A stretch of 9,025 nucleotides of DNA from Dehalococcoidales bacterium (GTDB taxonomy: Bacteria; Chloroflexota; Dehalococcoidia; E44-bin15). The notes beneath the pieces were generated by a model. The model was not told where the DNA came from, did not search any database, and saw nothing but the letters and a program-made list of their open reading frames with translations. Position 1 is the first letter of the stretch. Each line of letters starts with the position of its first letter. The stretch lies in assembly GCA_012974295.1 (NCBI GenBank), contig JAAXQM010000039.1, positions 1-9,025 on the forward strand, written 5' to 3'. Of the stretch, positions 1-5,807 are shown piece by piece. Made by a program: the position numbers and the translations under genes.

Positions 1-8
1 CCCATAAT

Positions 9-86
9 CCAGAACCCCGGACCCGGTTTTAGGCCGAGGCGTTGGCCGACAGGTCGGCCTCGGGGCGCCTCTTATTGAGCGGTCTC
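9..86 (+). repeat. Diverged, possibly truncated copy (D) of the G/C-tract repeat family
   Basis: The left part, CCAGAACCCCGG, matches CCAGACCCCCGG of the other copies at 11 of 12. The right end (66-86, CGCCTCTTATTGAGC then GGTCTC) matches the family end CACCTCTTTTTCAGCA-GTCTC at about 17 of 21. Between them is a GC-rich hairpin unlike those of the other copies. The rest may be lost or lie beyond the left edge. It sits 53 bp past the stop of the acyl-CoA dehydrogenase. Confidence 0.6.
31..63. other. GC-rich hairpin with alternative pairings in repeat copy D
   Basis: Three overlapping perfect pairings are possible: 31-37 with 54-60 (AGGCCGA/TCGGCCT), 34-40 with 57-63 (CCGAGGC/GCCTCGG), and 44-49 with 54-59 (GGCCGA/TCGGCC, 4-base loop). 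They are mutually exclusive. The hairpin takes the place of the third hairpin of the other copies. No T tract follows, so an intrinsic terminator for the dehydrogenase gene is not evident. Confidence 0.6.
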
Positions 87-138
87 AATTATTAGGCGCA
101 CTCCTCCCGGAACCCCCGTTTTTCTATCTGGCCAGGAA

Positions 139-1362
139 TTAGGTATATGCGGAAAATCCTTTGCCCAATAGCGTATAGCCGGTTATCAACTTCATCATCT
201 CGCTAGTGCCATCGGGAATCGTCATTATTCTCGCATCTCTGAAATATCTCTCCAATGGCATCTCATCCGAAAGCCCCATCCCACCATGAATCTGTATTGC
301 GTTATATGTCACCTTAACGGCAGCCTCACCCCCATATACCTTAGCCATCGATGAAAGTCTCCTGGCATCCGGGTCTCCCTTGACGATTGAATCTATAGCC
401 TTATATCCAAGAAGTCTCGCTGTTTCGGTTAAAACGCTCATTTCATAAAGCATCTCTTGAATCAGCTGGAACTTGCCAATAGGCTTACCGAATTGCTTCC
501 TTTCCCTAGCATAGTTTATTGAAGCATCCAAAGCTGCCTGAGCTATTCCGACTGATGCCAATCCCATTCCAGCTCTTGGCGTTGTGAGTAATGCCGTAAC
601 TGGAGACATCGTGCTGAGCAGTTTCATAAACCCGTCCGATACAGGCAAGACCTCCTTCATCTTGGGGCCAAGCTTAAAGGCCTCAGCCATTATAGCTCCC
701 ATCTCATTCTCTTTTGGAACCCTGCAATCCTCGAAAAACATCTCGCCAGTGGGTGAGGCTCTCCAACCTATCTTATGTAACTCATTGGTTTCCCACGGAG
801 ATATCTCCTTTTCCACTATAAAGAAAGTCTCTTTACCTGTTGATGAGTCTATTGCAGCAACAAACGCTGTATCGGCAATCGTTGCATTGCTTATCCAGGT
901 TTTACTTCCATTGATAATGTAGTGATCGCCATCTAAAACGGCTGTGGTCTTGAGGTTTGAGGTATCGCACCCTGCTTCCGGCTCAGTTTCGGCAAAGCAT
1001 CCGATGAACTCACCGCTCTCCAGCTTTGGCATCAGCCTGCTTTTAACAGCATCCGAGGCCACCGGGACAAACATCGCTGGAATAGCACCCATACCAAAAA
1101 GTGGCAGTAAACTTGGCCATACTCCACCAACTTCCTCGGCAAATATGGCGAATATCATAGGGTTGCCGATTAACTCTCTGGAGCCCTCAGGGTCAATACC
1201 AATTCCAATCTTTTTGAACTTCTGCATCATATCTATTGCCTCTTCCCTGGTAAGAGGACCCTTCCGATCCATTTCATCAACTATGGGAGTAAACTCCTTC
1301 TGCAGAAGATCTCGTAGGCTTTCCCTGAACATCTTTTCTTCTTCTGTAAATTCGAAATCCAT
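139..1362 (-). CDS. Acyl-CoA dehydrogenase family protein, Asp in place of catalytic Glu
   Basis: A 407-residue flavoprotein of the acyl-CoA dehydrogenase family, which oxidises an acyl-CoA to the 2,3-enoyl-CoA and passes electrons to electron-transfer flavoprotein in the cytoplasm. Visible landmarks are the FAD/substrate segment FAETEPEAGCD (about 123-133, with Cys where Ser is usual), KTWISNA (154-160), RERKQFGKPIG (286-296), and the C-terminal IHGGMGL and YFRDARIMTIPDGTSEM (358-389). The usual YEGT catalytic Glu is Asp384 here (PDGT), and no Glu stands at the alternative isovaleryl-CoA-type site, which reads TPR near 261-263. About 20-25 extra residues lie between the FK of 229-230 and Arg263. 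The start is supported by AAGGAGGT (complement of 1369-1376), 6 bases upstream. It is the second gene after the thiolase, 24 bp downstream. Family membership is certain; the substrate is unknown, possibly an alicyclic or otherwise unusual acyl-CoA. Confidence 0.93.
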   Translation of the reverse strand: MDFEFTEEEKMFRESLRDLLQKEFTPIVDEMDRKGPLTREEAIDMMQKFKKIGIGIDPEGSRELIGNPMIFAIFAEEVGGVWPSLLPLFGMGAIPAMFVPVASDAVKSRLMPKLESGEFIGCFAETEPEAGCDTSNLKTTAVLDGDHYIINGSKTWISNATIADTAFVAAIDSSTGKETFFIVEKEISPWETNELHKIGWRASPTGEMFFEDCRVPKENEMGAIMAEAFKLGPKMKEVLPVSDGFMKLLSTMSPVTALLTTPRAGMGLASVGIAQAALDASINYARERKQFGKPIGKFQLIQEMLYEMSVLTETARLLGYKAIDSIVKGDPDARRLSSMAKVYGGEAAVKVTYNAIQIHGGMGLSDEMPLERYFRDARIMTIPDGTSEMMKLITGYTLLGKGFSAYT

Positions 1363-1368
1363 CGCCTT

Positions 1369-1376
1369 ACCTCCTT
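1369..1376 (-). promoter_or_regulatory. Strong ribosome binding site of the acyl-CoA dehydrogenase
   Basis: Read on the minus strand this is AAGGAGGT, a full anti-SD match 6 bases before the ATG at 1362. It sits in the 24-bp gap after the thiolase stop and supports independent strong initiation in the operon. Confidence 0.85.
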
Positions 1377-1386
1377 GATTAAAGAT

Positions 1387-2595
1387 CTATGCCTCTCTCT
1401 CTATTATAGTTGCAATACCCTGTCCACCTCCAATACACGCATTAGCCAGCCCAAATCTACCATTCTCCCCGTTCAATATCCGGGCCAGCGTACCAACCAG
1501 CCGGGTCCCTGTCGCACCCAGTGGATGCCCTATTGCTATGGACCCGCCTTTAACGTTAACTTTATCTGGATCTATACCAAGCTCTTTTATAGCATTGATG
1601 GCCACTATGGCAAATGCCTCATTGATCTCCCAGAAATCAATATCCTTTACCTCCAGGCCTGCACGCTTTAGAGCTATCCTGCTCGCAGGGATTGGCCCTA
1701 ACCCCATGAGGGTCGGGTCCACACCTGCCCATCCCATCGATACAATCTTCGCCAAGGGCTTAAGATTATATTCCTTCGCCTTTTCTTTTGACATTATGAG
1801 CATCGCAGAAGCAGCATCATTCATGGGAGCGGAGTTTCCTGCGGTTACCTGCCCATCCGGTTTAAAAGGCGGCTTCAGCTCGGCAAGGGCCTTTATGGAT
1901 GTATCCGGTCTAATGCTTACATCATGGTCAATAAGCTTCTTTGTGCCGTCTGGCGTCGTTACTTCTACTGGCATTATCTCATCTTGAAAAAACCCCTCTT
2001 CAATGGCTTGTGTTGCCCTCTGGTGACTTCTGAGCGCCCACTTGTCCATATCCTCTCTACTGAAGTCCGTCTGCTCAAATAATTTTTCCGCGGTGAGACC
2101 CATTTGAATACTCGTCATTAGATCGTATTTCTTATATTCTGGCTCAGAGAGGAGCCTGGAGTTTGGTTTAACCATGATTTGACTGAGATCAACACCGGGA
2201 GCAAGCATGGGATTGTGCGTCATATGTTCAATCCCGCAGGAGATAACAAGATCCGAGTACCCAAGCATTATCTCCATGACACCTTGATGTATCGTGGACA
2301 TTGACGAGCCACACTGCCGATCGATCTGCTGGGCCGGGACAGTAAACGGCAAGCCTGCTAAGAAGGTGATCATTCTGCCCCCGTAGACCCACTGTTCGCC
2401 CATGGGCATTGCAGTTCCCACGAGAACGTCATTGATTTCTTCTGGTTTTATGCCTGTCCGCTTGACAAGCTCCTTAATCAGCATTCCAGCCACATCATCC
2501 ATTCTCAAGCTGTTAAACACATCCCTCTCCGGGTCACCGGGCCTCGCCCTGGAAAATGGGGATCTCAAATAATCAACTATTACTGCTTCCTTCAT
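1387..2595 (-). CDS. Thiolase (3-ketoacyl-CoA thiolase, FadA-like)
   Basis: A 402-residue thiolase that would cleave a 3-ketoacyl-CoA with CoA, or condense two acyl-CoAs in reverse. All catalytic elements are present: the nucleophilic Cys95 in DRQCGSSM, NEAFA (325-329), His357 in GGSIAIGHPLGATG and Cys387 in NACIGGGQG. Segments such as CGSSM...H, GIEHMTHNPM, MGLTAE and MGLGPIPASRIALKRAGL resemble the FadA branch more than biosynthetic acetoacetyl-CoA thiolases (recalled comparison, not aligned). Length is normal for the family. The start ATG has AAGGAGT (complement of 2604-2610) 8 bases upstream. It is the first gene of a probable two-gene operon with the acyl-CoA dehydrogenase. No fadB-type hydratase/dehydrogenase is present in the window, so the intermediate steps must be encoded elsewhere. 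Confidence 0.95.
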   Translation of the reverse strand: MKEAVIVDYLRSPFSRARPGDPERDVFNSLRMDDVAGMLIKELVKRTGIKPEEINDVLVGTAMPMGEQWVYGGRMITFLAGLPFTVPAQQIDRQCGSSMSTIHQGVMEIMLGYSDLVISCGIEHMTHNPMLAPGVDLSQIMVKPNSRLLSEPEYKKYDLMTSIQMGLTAEKLFEQTDFSREDMDKWALRSHQRATQAIEEGFFQDEIMPVEVTTPDGTKKLIDHDVSIRPDTSIKALAELKPPFKPDGQVTAGNSAPMNDAASAMLIMSKEKAKEYNLKPLAKIVSMGWAGVDPTLMGLGPIPASRIALKRAGLEVKDIDFWEINEAFAIVAINAIKELGIDPDKVNVKGGSIAIGHPLGATGTRLVGTLARILNGENGRFGLANACIGGGQGIATIIEREA

Positions 2596-2627
2596 TTATC
2601 GTGACTCCTTTGTTATTCTCTTGCTTA

Positions 2628-2639
2628 AAGAGGCCTCTT
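2628..2639. promoter_or_regulatory. 12-bp perfect palindrome upstream of the thiolase
   Basis: AAGAGGCCTCTT lies 32 bp upstream of the thiolase ATG, within the likely leader or promoter of the operon. It could be an operator half-site pair; a chance 12-base palindrome is expected about twice in a window of this size, so the evidence is mostly its position. Confidence 0.25.
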
Positions 2640-2710
2640 ATCTGCTCGCCATGCTCCGGTTATTGCCCTATCATCTATGAACTTACCATACTCAAGAACA
2701 GCATATTTGG

Positions 2711-2807
2711 CAACCCCCTGATCCCCCAATCTCGGGGGACTTTTTGAAGCTGGGGGACACCCTCAGACCCCCGGCCCCGATTATATCGGGGCACCTCTAT
2801 TTTAGCA
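2711..2807 (+). repeat. G/C-tract repeat copy A
   Basis: A 97-bp copy running from CAACCCCCT to CACCTCTATTTTAGCA. It folds as three hairpins: 2722-2727/2734-2739 (TCCCCC/GGGGGA), 2750-2756/2760-2766 (CTGGGGG with CCCTCAG, one G-T pair), and 2774-2780/2786-2792 (GCCCCGA/TCGGGGC, loop TTATA). The third stem has a different sequence from copies B and C but the same place and shape. It lies 20 bp beyond the stop of the sirtuin gene and upstream of the thiolase operon. It lacks the GTCTC motif seen at the ends of the other copies. Confidence 0.85.
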
Positions 2808-2827
2808 ATATCAGTAAGCGATTCCCG

Positions 2828-3697
2828 TTATCTATTCTCTAATTTCTTCACTTCTTCCACTAGTCGAGGTAGAACGTGCGCGGTTCTCCCCTGGATTAGG
2901 TAGTCTGAAATATTTTCATCGGTTAGGGGGGTTGGCTCTGCATTCACCTCAATTATGGTCACAGCCGACGCCGTCTCATCCGCGTATAAACCAAATTCAC
3001 TCTTCCTTTTCTTTTCAAACTTATGTTCCTTAGCCACCCTCGGCAATTGAGCAAAAGGATAAATAACTGCTGAAGTTCCACAAATTAGCATAAGATCACA
3101 TTTCAATGCGGCTTCTAAACTCCGGTGATAAACATCCCCTGGAATGGGTTCAGTGAAATATACCCCATCAGGTTTTAAGACCCCCTTGCATCCTTGGCAA
3201 CGTGGGGGTAATTGATTATCCTTTTTTAGTTCCTCCAGATTGAATTTTTCCCGGTCAAACCTTGAACCGCAAGACATGCATCTTAATTTTAATAGGCCCC
3301 CGTGATATTCAATAACATTTTGATTGCCGGCCTTTTGGTGAAGGCCATCAACATTCTGGGTAATTACTAGCTTTAGAATCCCCATTTTCTCTAACTCCGC
3401 CAGGGCATAATGACCTGGGTTTGGCGAAGACTTCGCAATGTCCTCAAACAAGCCGAAGAAACTACCCGGGGTTAGAATCTCTTCCCAGTGAGCCTTTGGA
3501 TCTCGCAAAAGCTTATCATAGGCCTCATATGCATCCCTCTCGGCATCAGGATTTATTGTCCAAATACCGTTTGGGCCTCGAAAGTCGGGTATTCCAGACT
3601 CAGTTGACATGCCCGCCCCAGTTAGGGCAATCGCATATTGTGAATTTAGGAGACCCTTTGCCGCTCTTTCAATCAGATCGTCCATATCTATCAGCAC
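2828..3697 (-). CDS. Sir2-family NAD-dependent protein deacylase
   Basis: A 289-residue sirtuin that removes acyl groups from lysine, consuming NAD+ and giving nicotinamide and O-acyl-ADP-ribose. It shows GAGMSTESGIPDFRG (27-41), TQNVDGLH (113-120), the catalytic His132 in EYHGG, a zinc site with Cys140/Cys143 and Cys167/Cys170, GTSAVIYPFAQLP (207-219) and a closing IEVNAEPTPLT (249-259). It is about 40 residues longer than compact bacterial CobB proteins. Part of the excess is a charged stretch (about 226-244, rich in K, R and E) before the last Rossmann strand. The start is uncertain: GTG at 3697 is the longest option and ATG at 3685 removes four residues; neither has a clear Shine-Dalgarno. 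It lies upstream of and codirectional with the thiolase/dehydrogenase pair, which would fit protein deacylation in a cell with high acyl-CoA flux (inference). Confidence 0.94.
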   Translation of the reverse strand: MLIDMDDLIERAAKGLLNSQYAIALTGAGMSTESGIPDFRGPNGIWTINPDAERDAYEAYDKLLRDPKAHWEEILTPGSFFGLFEDIAKSSPNPGHYALAELEKMGILKLVITQNVDGLHQKAGNQNVIEYHGGLLKLRCMSCGSRFDREKFNLEELKKDNQLPPRCQGCKGVLKPDGVYFTEPIPGDVYHRSLEAALKCDLMLICGTSAVIYPFAQLPRVAKEHKFEKKRKSEFGLYADETASAVTIIEVNAEPTPLTDENISDYLIQGRTAHVLPRLVEEVKKLENR

Positions 3698-3761
3698 CGT
3701 TTTACTATGTTGTCATCAACTCGATAAGCTGCAGATAACCGGTGAGAACGCTCCTATTCTA

Positions 3762-3830
3762 ATGAGAATGCTGAAAAAAATCCAGCATGACAAAGTGGAA
3801 GAAATCAGCTATATTGAACTTATTGCATAA
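3762..3830 (+). pseudogene. Possible 3' remnant of a gene, or a short peptide gene
   Basis: An open frame runs to TAA 3828-3830; from ATG 3762 it gives 22 residues (MRMLKKIQHDKVEEISYIEL then IA), and codons upstream to about 3732 also read plausibly (TGENAPIL). The composition is amphipathic and protein-like, and a terminator-like hairpin follows immediately. No Shine-Dalgarno is clear. It could be a chance frame in the 224-bp divergent region; I recognise no family. Confidence 0.2.
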
Positions 3831-3831
3831 A

Positions 3832-3870
3832 CACAACCTATACGCATTATCGGTAGTTGTGCGCTTTTTT
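3832..3870 (+). terminator. Possible intrinsic terminator upstream of the serine-type hydrolase
   Basis: CACAAC (3832-3837) pairs with GTTGTG (3856-3861) around an 18-base loop, followed by CGC and six T (3865-3870). The stem is short and the loop long, so it is a modest candidate. It lies just after the open reading end at 3830, as a terminator of a vanished upstream gene would. Confidence 0.35.
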
Positions 3871-3921
3871 CTGTATTATTAATAGGTGGGTGGCTCTAAA
3901 TAATCGGTAAAAGGAATAATA

Positions 3922-4707
3922 ATGCCCAGACTTCGCATTGGTGATATTGAACTACACTATGAGATCACTGGAAAAGGCCAACCTATACTTCTCATACATG
4001 GCTTAGGTTCCGGTGCCCGTGATTGGGAAATGCAAGTCCCTTTCCTTTCTAAAAATTTTCAAGTAGTAACTGTTGATGTCCGGGGTCATGGACAATCAGA
4101 TAAACCCACAGGTCCGTACAGTATACCGCTCTTTGCCGCAGATACTGTCGAATTAATTAGATCACTTGACATCGCACCAGTACATATAATTGGGATCTCT
4201 ATGGGAGGCATGATTGCCTTTCAAGTGGCTGTTGACGCGCCTGAAATGGTAAAGAGTCTTGTTATTGTGAATAGTGGGCCGGAATTTGTATTACGCTCGC
4301 CGAGAGATATTATACGCGGTCTCCAACGCCTGCTCATTGTGCGATTGTTCGGAATGCGTAAGATGGGCGAGGCCTTAAGCAAACGCCTCTTTCCCAAGGA
4401 GGAACACAGAGAATTGCGTCAATTGTTCGTTGAACGCTGGGCTGAGAATGACAGGCCGGCGTACATAAACTCAATGCGAGCAATAGTTGGCTGGAGTGTC
4501 GCCGATCGCCTTGGCGAGATTGATTGCCCTACCCTGGTAATTGCCGCGGATCAGGACTACACTCCCGTATCTCTCAAAGAAGCGTATGTAGCCAAGATGC
4601 CACAAGCAGAGCTAGTGGTTATTGCTGATTCACGGCATGCTACGCCAGTAGAGCATCCGGAGAAGTTCAATGAGGTACTGATGGAGTTTTTATCGAAGCA
4701 GGTCTAA
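3922..4707 (+). CDS. Alpha/beta-fold hydrolase, serine type
   Basis: A 261-residue cytoplasmic alpha/beta hydrolase. The oxyanion motif LIHGLGSGARDW (24-35), VDVRGHGQSDKP (51-62), nucleophile elbow GISMGG with Ser93, the acid in AADQDYTP (Asp212) and the histidine in SRHATPVEHP (His239) make a complete Ser-Asp-His triad. A helical lid rich in Arg and Leu lies around 125-190. The overall layout is like 3-oxoadipate enol-lactonase and related esterases or C-C bond hydrolases, but this does not fix a substrate. ATG at 3922 is supported by AAAAGGA just upstream (about 3909-3914). It is divergent from the sirtuin gene and followed by 369 bp without a gene, so it is probably transcribed alone. Confidence 0.93.
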   Translation: MPRLRIGDIELHYEITGKGQPILLIHGLGSGARDWEMQVPFLSKNFQVVTVDVRGHGQSDKPTGPYSIPLFAADTVELIRSLDIAPVHIIGISMGGMIAFQVAVDAPEMVKSLVIVNSGPEFVLRSPRDIIRGLQRLLIVRLFGMRKMGEALSKRLFPKEEHRELRQLFVERWAENDRPAYINSMRAIVGWSVADRLGEIDCPTLVIAADQDYTPVSLKEAYVAKMPQAELVVIADSRHATPVEHPEKFNEVLMEFLSKQV

Positions 4708-4775
4708 GAGCCTGCTTGGCACAAGTACACTGTCACTATCGAGTAGGGTCACTATGAGCGAATAAACCTAGAGAC

Positions 4776-4869
4776 TGCTGAAAAAGAGGTGCAGGATACT
4801 TCCTGCCGGGGGTCTGGGGGTGTCCCCCAACCAAAAAAAGTCCCCCAAGATTGGGGGACTAGGGGGTTG
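4776..4869 (-). repeat. G/C-tract repeat copy B, inverted orientation
   Basis: The reverse complement of this 94-bp stretch aligns closely with copy C and, outside the third hairpin, with copy A. Its hairpins are 4791-4796/4801-4806 (GCAGGA/TCCTGC), 4815-4820/4824-4829 (TGGGGG/CCCCCA) and the 10-base inverted repeat 4839-4848/4851-4860. It is bracketed by direct GAGACT at 4771-4776 and 4873-4878 (8 of 9 with the preceding CTN). It begins about 70 bp after the stop of the serine-type alpha/beta hydrolase. Confidence 0.87.
4833..4860 (-). terminator. Terminator-like hairpin plus T tract inside repeat copy B
   Basis: Read on the minus strand, a stem of up to 10 pairs (4860-4851 with 4848-4839) is followed directly by a run of T (complement of A at 4833-4839), the form of an intrinsic terminator. 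No minus-strand gene precedes it, so it would stop antisense transcription from the thyA side into the hydrolase gene. Copy A carries the equivalent on the plus strand: stem 2722-2739 followed by CTTTTT. Confidence 0.45.
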
Positions 4870-4893
4870 CTTGAGACTATTCCATTTGATCCC

Positions 4894-4911
4894 GGTATAG
4901 TTGCCTATACC
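4894..4911. other. 7-bp perfect hairpin upstream of thyA
   Basis: GGTATAG (4894-4900) pairs with CTATACC (4905-4911) around TTGC. It lies 34 bp upstream of the -35-like hexamer of the thyA promoter candidate, followed by a partial second TATAGTT (4915-4921). It could be an operator or simply a structural repeat; no T tract follows. Confidence 0.4.
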
Positions 4912-4944
4912 AGCTATAGTTACTTAAACTGCGGTGGATTTACC

Positions 4945-4973
4945 TAGACAATAACCGACCCTTTAGTTAGAAT
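4945..4973 (+). promoter_or_regulatory. Sigma-70-type promoter candidate for thyA
   Basis: TAGACA (4945-4950) and TAGAAT (4968-4973) each match the consensus at 5 of 6 with the ideal 17-base spacer. Transcription would begin near 4980, giving a leader of about 97 bases before thyA at 5077. The aminotransferase and phosphatase genes could be read from it as well. Confidence 0.5.
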
Positions 4974-5076
4974 AACGGGGAGCAATAATCATAATTCCTC
5001 ACTCATAACATAAGCTAAACATAACGATCGTACAACCTTATTGAAGGTACAGAAGGAAAAAACAGAGTAATTTCCC

Positions 5077-5724
5077 ATGCAGATAACAGTAGTAGAGGCG
5101 AGGGACTTGCCAGAGGCCTGGTTCTTATGCTTGCGTAAAACTCTCACAGAAGGGCGTGAGTATGCAATCGAACGAGGCAGCCACGTTGCACATCTAAGAA
5201 AAGAGCTCGATTTCATTTTATTACAGGTGAAACACCCTGGCAGTCGCCCGCTCATCCCCGATGTACCCTTAGGAGTCCCGCCTCCTTCATCAATGGACTA
5301 TGTAGAAAATTATCTTCAATACTTAATCACCTCCTTCAAAGCTGACACGGAGCAGTACACCTACGGTGAGGACTTGGAATATCAGCTACCGGAGTTGATT
5401 CGAATGTATAAAGAGGATGGTCACAATACGAATCAAGGGTTCATGGCAGTTGGAAGCAAGGAATCCATTGTACTTTCTGATCCGCCTTGTTTGCGAGGGA
5501 TAGACACGAGGGTTCAAAATGGACAATTGCATTTTATATTATATTTCAGATCATGGGATTTATGGGCGGGGTTGCCGTCAAACTTGGCAGCAATACAGCT
5601 TATGAAAGAGTACGTGGCAAGCGAGATTGGCGTGGAGGATGGAGAAATGATAGCACTAAGTAAAGGTTTACATTTATACGACTACACTTGGGATCTCGCA
5701 AAGATTTCGTCGGGACTAATTTGA
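5077..5724 (+). CDS. thyA: Thymidylate synthase, short archaeal-type ThyA
   Basis: A 215-residue protein with the thymidylate synthase active site, which methylates dUMP to dTMP using methylene-tetrahydrofolate. Recognisable parts are the nucleophile in DPPCLRG (Cys138), RSWD (Arg158, Ser159, Asp161; RSCD in E. coli), GLPSNLAA with the uracil-reading Asn169, and GLHLYDY with His199 and Tyr201. Asn169 favours dUMP over dCMP. It is about 50 residues shorter than E. coli ThyA, matching the archaeal-type family. The Arg-Arg pair that normally precedes the catalytic block and binds the phosphate of the partner subunit's nucleotide is not seen; TNQGF (118-122) stands about there. An in-frame TAA at 5068-5070 makes ATG 5077 the first possible start, with only a weak Shine-Dalgarno. 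The aminotransferase follows 83 bp downstream. Confidence 0.82.
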   Translation: MQITVVEARDLPEAWFLCLRKTLTEGREYAIERGSHVAHLRKELDFILLQVKHPGSRPLIPDVPLGVPPPSSMDYVENYLQYLITSFKADTEQYTYGEDLEYQLPELIRMYKEDGHNTNQGFMAVGSKESIVLSDPPCLRGIDTRVQNGQLHFILYFRSWDLWAGLPSNLAAIQLMKEYVASEIGVEDGEMIALSKGLHLYDYTWDLAKISSGLI

Positions 5725-5807
5725 ATGTGGGAGACCCCGATCTCCATCTCGTGACACGATAATCAGAAACTGGTCAGAAAAATTTACAATAGGGGAGGGA
5801 TTTTGAA

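Larger units (their letters stand above)
4708..5076. other. 369-bp gene-free region between hydrolase and thyA
   Basis: It holds repeat copy B with its GAGACT flanks, a hairpin at 4894-4911 and the promoter-like site at 4945-4973. I see no coding frame of good quality in it. Bases 4708-4770 show nothing I can name. Confidence 0.7.

Noticed and set aside
584..1378. Open frames on the plus strand opposite the acyl-CoA dehydrogenase (584-922 and 944-1378)
   Set aside because: They mirror the real minus-strand gene, have no recognisable domain and show low-complexity Ser/Ile/Pro composition typical of antisense frames.
1375..1987. Plus-strand open frames opposite the thiolase
   Set aside because: They overlap a gene with all catalytic residues intact and have no family features.
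4808..4866. G-quadruplex from four runs of five G in copy B
   Set aside because: Each G run has an adjacent complementary C run forming a stable hairpin, which explains the tracts better; a quadruplex remains possible only on a single strand.
4989..5255. Minus-strand 88-residue frame overlapping the start of thyA
   Set aside because: It overlaps the coding part of a well-supported gene, lacks a Shine-Dalgarno and shows no domain.
5077..5724. dCMP hydroxymethylase instead of thymidylate synthase
   Set aside because: The base-reading residue is Asn169 as in dUMP enzymes, not the Asp of dCMP hydroxymethylases, and no phage context is present.
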